Shown: one piece after another, positions 1-5,684 of the stretch | Numbering within the stretch: position 1 is the stretch's first letter | Layout: each line of letters begins with the position of its first letter | DNA from: Bacteroidales bacterium | Lineage (GTDB): Bacteria; Bacteroidota; Bacteroidia; Bacteroidales; JAAUTT01 | Direction: 5' to 3' | NCBI GenBank assembly: GCA_012031335.1 | Contig: JAAUTT010000172.1 | Coordinates: 1 to 7,933 of the forward strand | Length of the DNA stretch: 7,933 nucleotides | Program-made: the position numbers and the translations under genes | The notes under the pieces: generated by a model | Database searches by the model: none | Told to the model about the DNA's origin: nothing | What the model saw: only the letters and a program-made list of their open reading frames with translations

Positions 1-118
1 ACTGATATACTATTCATCCCCGAAATCTTAATGGTAACTTTTCCTGTTTCAGTATTGGTAAAAGAAACCTTGAATTCGCCTTTATTGGGATTAGGATAAA
101 TAATTCCAATATTTTCAG
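1..118 (-). other. T9SS type A C-terminal sorting domain, partial
   Basis: The last visible codons read AENIGIIYPNPNKGEFKVSF, followed by a strand with KVTIKISGMNS. The YPNP-x-x-G motif followed by alternating hydrophobic strands is the hallmark of the type A sorting domain of proteins exported by the type IX system in Bacteroidota. The final strands, including the usual end near a G-x-x-x-x-K-x-x-K/V element, lie beyond position 1. Confidence 0.9.
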
Positions 119-3100
119 CCAAGAGTTCAATCTCTTCCGAACTGAACTCACAGCGATTTTTATCGATAGTCAAAACAGCATATACTCCCGGAACTTTCTG
201 GGTCCATAAATATTGTTTTTTCTCTTCAACCAATAACTCTCCATCTCTGAACCACTGATATTGTTTTACGGTATCACCACTCTGGATGCAAACCAAAACA
301 TCATTCCACATTTTCTCTATTACGGGTTTTACTGTTGAAGGATTAACTTCTTTAACCACAATATCATCTGCAGTTATAGTATTACAAACTTTTTCTTCTA
401 TGGAATATTTGCCTTGTAAAATCCCACTCCATGCCAATTTCCCTCCATTACCCTCCAATATTGTACCTACAGCCATGCCTTCTTTTAATAACTGATACCT
501 GTAATAATTCTGTGAATTGTTTATCTGAATTGTATCCCCTAAAGGATTGTTACTGCAATAACTACCGTTAAGCGATAAAACAGAAGGAACTGGTGCCGGA
601 ATGATATTTACAAAAAAGGTGTCGGACGATTCACTAATACCATATGAATTCTGACCTTTAACTGAAATTGATACTTTGCCAATAAAATCTTCTCTGAAAT
701 TAATAGTTATGTTTTTGCTTGAAGCTGAAATGACACCAGCATCTGAGGGTATTACTTTCCATATGTATGAGGTTGCGAAAATTGAACCTGAGGTTGTATA
801 GGTTTGGCTTCCAGGATTAACACAGAACACTTCCTTTCCTTCGGGTTTAGCAGGCTTAAGCGGATAGGTTCCCATGATAACAAGTATTCCCTTTTCATAT
901 ACAAAATTATAATTACCATCCTGTCCACCAGTTGGAGTTAACTCGAACAAACCAGGAAAACTTGCGGTGGTTGCGGTGGTTTGAACAACGGGATGTACAT
1001 CGATAACATTTTTATCCTCATTGAATACAAAACCTGAATATTGAATGTTAAATAAGGGATTTGCCTGTTGAAATGCTCTTTGGGAATTCTCTGCTTTTAC
1101 AGTAATTAAAGCTTTATTAACCACCAACATTCTGGTAACGGATTGTTCGGCAGATTTGTAATTCTGATTACCACCCTGAGAAGCGGTTATTTTTGCTGTA
1201 CCCGCACTAACAATATGAACTTTCCCGTTTATTATTTTAGCAACCGTCTGATTATCTGATGTATATGAAATAGGTAGTCCTGAACTGGCAATGGCTCCGG
1301 GATCAAAATCAGAGTCACCGTATTTTTTAGCAGGAATTGTATCAAAAACTATAATTTGAGATAATTTATCCACAAACAGGACATGGGATACTGAAGGTGC
1401 AGAGTTAAAGTTATTATCCCCCTCCTGCGAAGCTGTAATGGTTACATATCCCTGTCCATTGAGGTGGACAACTCCATTGTTAATTGAGGCCACATAATTA
1501 TTATCTCCCGAAAAAGTCACCGGTAAACCGGATGTTGAAGTTGCTTCGAGTATAAAATCAGGACTCCCTGCTTTAACATTTGGAAGAGGCTTAAAGGAAA
1601 TTGTTTGATTTACTTTAGCTACAGTAAGAACTTGTGAACGCTGAAAAGCTGCATTATAATATTCATCTCCAGATTGATTAGCAAGTATTGAAGTTGTTCC
1701 AGCTCCTACAATATGAATTTTATTGTTCACAATTGTTGCAACAGCAGAATTACTGCTCGAAAAAGTAATCTTCATATCGGAATTTACTGTTGCATCGGGT
1801 GAAAAATCCGCATCACCGTATACTTTGTTTGAAAGTGGATTAAAAACTATATTCTGAGAAGCTTTTTTAACGATAAGCATTTGCTTCGCAGCAACAGCAC
1901 CCAAATAATTACTACTACCACCCTGACTAGCAGTAATATTGGCAATTCCAATGCCAACCATATATATCTTATTATCCACCACTACAGCTACATTGCTGTT
2001 ATCGGTTGAAAATTCCACCGGCAAACCAACACTGGAGCTGGCATCAGGGGTAAAAGGCTGATCTCCGAATGACTTAACAGGTATTGGAGCAAAACTTAGT
2101 GTTTGAGTTGCCTTATTAACCTTTAAGGTTCTTGAAACGGCAATCGCAGGATAATACAAACTATTACCCTGTTGCAGAGCAAATATATTGACTGTTCCGG
2201 CTCCAACAATGTGAACTTTTCCATTTTGAATAATAGCCACCTGAATATTATCACTTATATACTGAACCGGGAGACCCGATGAGGCTGTTGCTTCAGGATC
2301 AAAATCAGCATCTCCGTATTTTTTGTCTTCCAGATTCTGAAATGTAATTGATTGTAATGCCGGTTTGATTACCAACTGCTGGGTAACGTTGGTAGCTTTA
2401 AAATAATTGCTGTTACCTTCGGATATAGCTGTAATATTGGCAATCCCAGCTGCTTTAATCTTAACTGTGCTTCCCGATATTGTTGCTACGGAAGGGTTAT
2501 CCGAAACATAAGTAACCGGAATACCTGAATTAGAAGTTGCGCTTAAGTTAAAATCATCGGCTAGGTAGCTTTTTTCCGGTAAGGAATTAAACGAGATAAT
2601 ATTTGTTGCTTTTATAACAGTTAGTGTCTTTTGTATATCAGGAGCAGGCATATAATTATTGTTTCCGGCCTGCTTTGCGGTGATTAACGTATTTCCTACA
2701 CCGGTTATATGAACAAGTCCATTAACAATAGCAGCTACAGTTGCGTTGGACGAAGTATATTCAACAACAAGACCGGAAGAAGCAGTGGCTCCGGGATTAA
2801 AATCCGGATCATCGAAGTCCTTCTGAAATAAATCACCAAAATAAATATCCTGTTCAGCTTTGGTAACGGCAAGACTTTGGGTCACAGGTAAAGCGGCATT
2901 AAAGTTCCCATTACCCGATTGTGCTGCAGTTAATATTGCAGTTCCAGAACCTGTAATATGAATTTTCCCATTTATAACTGTAGCAACAAGTGGATTATCA
3001 CTCGAATACTCAATATTAAGACCGGATGTAGAAACAGCGCCGGGATCAAAGTCTTCTTCACCATATTTCTTTAATACTGGATTGGTGAATGTTAAAGTTT

Positions 3101-5270
3101 GATCTGCCTTATGAATGGTTAATTGACGATTTACCTGAGGAGCTGCAACATAAGAATTATTCCCTGGCTGTGAAGCAGTAATTGTTACCGTTCCGGCACC
3201 TGTGATATGTATTTTACCATTAACTATAGTGGCTTTTGCAGGATCGCTCGTTGAAAACACAACAGGCAAACCAGAACTGGAAATTGCAGGAGGCACAAAA
3301 TCAGCATCTCCATAAATCTTATCAGCTAAAACATTGAAGGTAATGGTTTGATTAGTTTTATGAACGATAAAATTATGCGATATTTCGTTTGAGGGCTCAT
3401 AATTAGTGTTACCCGCCTGTTTTGCAGATATTATGGTGGTTCCCATTCCAATAATATGAGCCTTTCCAAATGCAATGGTGGCAACAGCAGGATTGCTGCT
3501 TATATAAGTAACAGCAAGGCCGGAACTTGCTGTTGCACCGAGATTCACATCCGGGTCTCCCATTCCAGCTGCAGGAAGAGGATCGAACGATAAAGTTTGA
3601 GTTGCTTTTTTTATAATTAAAGGTAAAGTAACATTAGTAGCATTGTTATATAAGGAATTCCCATTCTGTTTTGCTGTTATATTTACGGTTCCCGCTGCTT
3701 TTATTGTAACCACATTTCCCGAGATGGTTGCAATATTTGTGTTGGCACTTGTAAAGGTTACCGTATTTCCTGTTGCACCTCCGGTAGCGGAGAGTGAAAA
3801 GGCAGCATCACCATATGTTTTTTCTGGAATAGGATCAAATACAATTGTTTGCGATCCTTTGTTAACGGTTAAGGTTCTGGATATTTCCGGAGCAGCATTA
3901 AAGTTGCTGTTTCCGGCCTGATTTGCTTTAATGGTTGAAGTTCCAACACCAGTTATTGTTACTGTAGAACCAATAATTGTTGCAACTGCAGGATTGGAAC
4001 TTGTATAGGTTACCGGGTTACCTGAATTCCCTCCGGTTGCAGTCAATTCAAAGGGAGGAGTACCATAATTTTTAGTTATGTTACTAAAATTTCCTATAGT
4101 TTGACTTGCCTTACTTACAGTAAAATTCTTAGTTACATCCACTGCTGGATTAAAATTTGAGTTCCCAGCCTGTGAAGCAGTTATAATAACCGATCCAGCA
4201 CCTACCACGGTAATAGTATTTCCCGATACAGTGGCTACATTGGTATCTGAACTGGTAAATACAACAGGATTTCCGGATCCACCCCCTGTAGCAGTAATTC
4301 CAAAAGGAGCAACACCAAAAGTTTTATTGGATATATTACTGAAAGATATAGATTGATTAGCTTTATTGATTACCAGATTTTGAGAAACATCCAGAGCTGC
4401 GTTATGATTAGTGTTTCCTGCCTGAGACGCAGTAATTGTTACTGTTCCTGCTCCAAGTATAGTAACTGTTTTACCAGTTATTGAGGCAATACTTGCATCT
4501 GAACTGGTATATGTAACCGGATTACCTGAAGTTCCACCTGTTGCCGTTAGGTTAAAAGTACCATTGCCAAATGTTTTATTAATTAAAGGATTAAAAGTTA
4601 TAACCTGATCTTTTTTAATAATTGTTAAGGTCTGATTAACGCTTTGTGCCGCATAATAATCATTATTACCAGGCTGATTTGCAGTAATTATTGTTGAGCC
4701 AACTCCAACTACACGAATCTTACCACTAACAATAGTGGCTACAGAAGTATTGGAGGATGTATATACAACAGCCTGTCCGGATGTTGCGGTAGCTCCAGGA
4801 GCATAATCTGGAGTACCGTAAGGCTTATCAGCAAGAGGATTAAAAGTAATGGTTTGCGCTTTTTTAATCTTGAAATTAACGGGGTTATTGGTACTGGTTG
4901 ACTTTTTATACATTATGGCAGCAGGACCGGTAGTATTATATTCAAAAACCATTACCCGGTAATCGCTAACGGCAGTAAGGCCGGTAACTGTAACCGATGT
5001 ACCAGTGCCATTATATACACAATACCAGCCAGAAGTTCCTATTTGGGTTCCGGCAGTACCAAAAACACTATTGGCATTATAATTTACATTATCAACCAGG
5101 GTAGGACTACCAGTAGTTACATTTCTTTTAATAAAAACTGCACACCTGTCACCATCTCCTCTGGTCCAGGTTATTTCTGCCTGTGTGGTAGTAAGATTTG
5201 AAGAAACAACATTAGTTGCCTGAGTTGCTGGTGCAACTATTCCTGCAACACGAAAAACAGTGCTACACAA
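1..5270 (-). CDS. Giant T9SS-secreted surface protein with FN3, 15 Ig-like repeats, MBG and PKD-like domains (C-terminus beyond left edge)
   Basis: The reading frame is open from 5288 to the left edge, over 1750 codons with no stop. Read in order: a hydrophobic N-terminus (FLLCSTVF), an FN3-like domain (about 5240-4866; SWTRGDGD-like ITWTRGDGDRCAVFIK, then VTVTGLTAVSDYRVMVFEYN), 15 Ig-like repeats (4865-1119), an MBG-type domain (1118-870; ITVKAEN, NIQYSGF, GNYNFVYEKG), a PKD-like domain (about 869-600; VFCVNPGS, SYIWKVIPS), a less clear Ig-like region (about 600-120; YQWFRDGELL) and a T9SS type A sorting signature (IIYPNPNKGEF, about 110-78, then KVTIKISGM). Perhaps a few tens of residues are missing past the edge. 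Known of the families: the sorting domain directs export across the outer membrane and surface attachment. Inferred: a long stalk or adhesin; no enzyme domain is seen. Cysteine and tryptophan occur only in the flanking parts, none in the 15 repeats. The start is unresolved: there is no in-frame ATG before 4952, which lies inside FN3. TTG at 5270 is used here as a placeholder; a better signal peptide begins out of frame at 5301 or 5281. Confidence 0.93.
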   Translation of the reverse strand, partial: MCSTVFRVAGIVAPATQATNVVSSNLTTTQAEITWTRGDGDRCAVFIKRNVTTGSPTLVDNVNYNANSVFGTAGTQIGTSGWYCVYNGTGTSVTVTGLTAVSDYRVMVFEYNTTGPAAIMYKKSTSTNNPVNFKIKKAQTITFNPLADKPYGTPDYAPGATATSGQAVVYTSSNTSVATIVSGKIRVVGVGSTIITANQPGNNDYYAAQSVNQTLTIIKKDQVITFNPLINKTFGNGTFNLTATGGTSGNPVTYTSSDASIASITGKTVTILGAGTVTITASQAGNTNHNAALDVSQNLVINKANQSISFSNISNKTFGVAPFGITATGGGSGNPVVFTSSDTNVATVSGNTITVVGAGSVIITASQAGNSNFNPAVDVTKNFTVSKASQTIGNFSNITKNYGTPPFELTATGGNSGNPVTYTSSNPAVATIIGSTVTITGVGTSTIKANQAGNSNFNAAPEISRTLTVNKGSQTIVFDPIPEKTYGDAAFSLSATGGATGNTVTFTSANTNIATISGNVVTIKAAGTVNITAKQNGNSLYNNATNVTLPLIIKKATQTLSFDPLPAAGMGDPDVNLGATASSGLAVTYISSNPAVATIAFGKAHIIGMGTTIISAKQAGNTNYEPSNEISHNFIVHKTNQTITFNVLADKIYGDADFVPPAISSSGLPVVFSTSDPAKATIVNGKIHITGAGTVTITASQPGNNSYVAAPQVNRQLTIHKADQTLTFTNPVLKKYGEEDFDPGAVSTSGLNIEYSSDNPLVATVINGKIHITGSGTAILTAAQSGNGNFNAALPVTQSLAVTKAEQDIYFGDLFQKDFDDPDFNPGATASSGLVVEYTSSNATVAAIVNGLVHITGVGNTLITAKQAGNNNYMPAPDIQKTLTVIKATNIISFNSLPEKSYLADDFNLSATSNSGIPVTYVSDNPSVATISGSTVKIKAAGIANITAISEGNSNYFKATNVTQQLVIKPALQSITFQNLEDKKYGDADFDPEATASSGLPVQYISDNIQVAIIQNGKVHIVGAGTVNIFALQQGNSLYYPAIAVSRTLKVNKATQTLSFAPIPVKSFGDQPFTPDASSSVGLPVEFSTDNSNVAVVVDNKIYMVGIGIANITASQGGSSNYLGAVAAKQMLIVKKASQNIVFNPLSNKVYGDADFSPDATVNSDMKITFSSSNSAVATIVNNKIHIVGAGTTSILANQSGDEYYNAAFQRSQVLTVAKVNQTISFKPLPNVKAGSPDFILEATSTSGLPVTFSGDNNYVASINNGVVHLNGQGYVTITASQEGDNNFNSAPSVSHVLFVDKLSQIIVFDTIPAKKYGDSDFDPGAIASSGLPISYTSDNQTVAKIINGKVHIVSAGTAKITASQGGNQNYKSAEQSVTRMLVVNKALITVKAENSQRAFQQANPLFNIQYSGFVFNEDKNVIDVHPVVQTTATTASFPGLFELTPTGGQDGNYNFVYEKGILVIMGTYPLKPAKPEGKEVFCVNPGSQTYTTSGSIFATSYIWKVIPSDAGVISASSKNITINFREDFIGKVSISVKGQNSYGISESSDTFFVNIIPAPVPSVLSLNGSYCSNNPLGDTIQINNSQNYYRYQLLKEGMAVGTILEGNGGKLAWSGILQGKYSIEEKVCNTITADDIVVKEVNPSTVKPVIEKMWNDVLVCIQSGDTVKQYQWFRDGELLVEEKKQYLWTQKVPGVYAVLTIDKNRCEFSSEEIELLAENIGIIYPNPNKGEFKVSFTNTETGKVTIKISGMNSIS
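870..1118 (-). other. MBG-type domain closing the repeat array
   Basis: This module follows repeat 15 through the same NKA linker, and taken to the MG that ends its last strand it also spans 83 codons, but its sequence is of another family. It reads ALITVKAENSQRAF, then NPLFNIQYSGFVFNED, a T-rich stretch (VVQTTATTASFPG), and GNYNFVYEKGILVI. That matches the familiar MBG pattern (LTVTA-x-N, Y-x-GF, GNY-x-F-x-Y-x-x-G-x-L-x-V). The usual YG after the first strand is replaced here by FQ. It probably acts as a spacer or cap between the repeats and the C-terminal part. Confidence 0.8.
1119..4865 (-). repeat. Array of 15 tandem Ig-like protein repeats, 83-84 residues each
   Basis: Fifteen head-to-tail modules fill this stretch. 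Taking the lysine-containing linker ([NKH]K-A-x-Q) as the first residues, modules begin at 4865, 4616, 4367, 4115, 3863, 3611, 3362, 3113, 2864, 2615, 2366, 2117, 1868, 1619 and 1370. Eleven are exactly 83 codons; numbers 3, 4, 5 and 15 are 84. The shared pattern is QTITFNPL, K-x-YGD-x-DF, ATASSGLPV, SSN-x-x-VATI, NGKIHIVGAGT, ITASQ-x-GN, then an LTV strand. This resembles the BIG_2/MBG-neighbouring Ig-like repeats common in Bacteroidota surface proteins. Two subtypes are visible: one with SSGLPV and NGKIHI, and one with TGG-x-SGNPV and a VTI strand, the latter forming a contiguous block (repeats 2-5), with repeat 10 intermediate. The copies have diverged at the DNA level, so this is a protein-level array rather than a recent DNA tandem repeat. 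Confidence 0.93.
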
Positions 5271-5301
5271 TAAAAAAACATATGATAATCAGTTTATTCA
5301 A
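5271..5301 (-). other. Out-of-frame start and signal-peptide beginning of the minus-strand gene
   Basis: The frame of the large protein is closed by TGA at 5291-5289, and no ATG lies between that stop and the FN3 domain. One frame over, TTG at 5301 begins MNKLIIICFFIV and then stops at TAG (5265-5263). Removing one T from the T7 run (A7 at 5272-5278 on the plus strand) joins it to the body as MNKLIIICFLLCSTVF, a good signal peptide with a basic start and a hydrophobic core. A second option is ATG at 5281, reading MFFYCVALFF, which reaches the body frame if the A5 run at 5253-5257 had one more base. Which is the true start is not decided by the sequence. Confidence 0.55.
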
Positions 5302-5340
5302 CTTCTGAGTTATAATTTAATGAATTCTTCTGTATTTTTT

Positions 5341-5353
5341 ACGATGATATCGT
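5341..5353. promoter_or_regulatory. Small inverted repeat upstream of the minus-strand gene
   Basis: ACGAT-GAT-ATCGT forms a 5-bp inverted repeat with a 3-base centre; flanking T-rich and A-rich bases could extend the stem with a one-base bulge. It lies about 40 bases upstream of the candidate minus-strand start at 5301, so it could be an operator or a leader hairpin. It is short and could be chance in AT-rich DNA. Confidence 0.2.
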
Positions 5354-5537
5354 GAAAATGTTATTAGATAATTTTTTTTTATATGAATAAATTGAAATAT
5401 CAAAAATCCTGAAATGAAACATTGCACATTATCTTATTGTAATTAAGGAATTTTGTTGCATGAGGCATTAAATATTTAGTTTGATATGTTTTAACAATGT
5501 CATGAATTCTAAGGGACTCTTTTATAAAATATTTAAC

Positions 5538-5572
5538 TTTAGATGGCTTAATACGTACAAAGCTTTGTGTAC
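5538..5572 (+). promoter_or_regulatory. Candidate promoter/operator with 12-bp palindrome before the plus-strand gene
   Basis: ACAAAGCTTTGT at 5557-5568 is a perfect palindrome ending 26 bases before the ATG at 5595. GTAC lies at each side (5555-5558 overlapping its left end, 5569-5572), but the outer arms are offset by two bases. AAGCTTTG at 5560-5567 is one mismatch from the Bacteroidota -7 element TAnnTTTG, and TTTA at 5538-5541, 18 bases upstream, is one mismatch from the -33 TTTG. A regulator bound to the palindrome would therefore cover the -7 element. This is a plausible reading, not a proven promoter. Confidence 0.3.
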
Positions 5573-5594
5573 ATAACCCATCAAGTGTATTATT

Positions 5595-5684
5595 ATGATT
5601 TTTAACAGACTAACCCGTTTACCTGCTCGGTTATTAAAATATTCTGTATTTTGCATTTTAGCTGTCTTATCATTAATGATATAA
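5595..5684 (+). other. Out-of-frame signal peptide of the plus-strand gene
   Basis: ATG at 5595 opens a 29-codon frame beginning MIFNRLTRLPARLL, rich in arginine, followed by the hydrophobic core KYSVFCILAVLSLMI, then TAA. The mature protein continues one frame away with INAQVDREFWF. One extra base between about 5672 and 5683, for example an A in the TTAATG stretch, would join a basic n-region, a hydrophobic core and a cleavage site of Bacteroidota type. An alternative without a frameshift is a non-ATG start in the body frame, such as ATT at 5633 giving KIFCILHFSCLIINDINAQ after it, which also resembles a signal peptide but has a very weak n-region. Confidence 0.6.

Larger units (their letters stand above)
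5302..5594. other. Divergent intergenic region
   Basis: About 290 very AT-rich bases separate the two divergent genes. I see no coding frame with convincing composition and no tRNA or structured RNA. There is a T9 run at 5372-5380, a small inverted repeat near 5341 and a palindrome near 5557. No exact match to the Bacteroidota promoter -7 element (TAnnTTTG) was found on either strand. Both genes must take their promoters from here unless transcripts start inside the coding regions. Confidence 0.8.

Noticed and set aside
286..3921. Plus-strand frames (286-495, 3643-3921) opposite the repeat protein
   Set aside because: The minus frame is continuous and strongly patterned; the plus frames are antisense shadows of the Ig-like repeats or of the C-terminal part.
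1119..4865. The periodic array as a CRISPR or DNA satellite
   Set aside because: The period of about 250 bp, the continuous reading frame and the strong divergence at the DNA level show it is a protein domain array.
5372..5380. T9 run as a possible terminator
   Set aside because: No GC-rich stem precedes it, and between two divergent gene starts no terminator is expected.
5320..5510. Direct repeat ATGAATTCT at 5320-5328 and 5502-5510
   Set aside because: A single 9-base match in an AT-rich 290-bp region is close to what chance gives, and no further copies or related context were seen.
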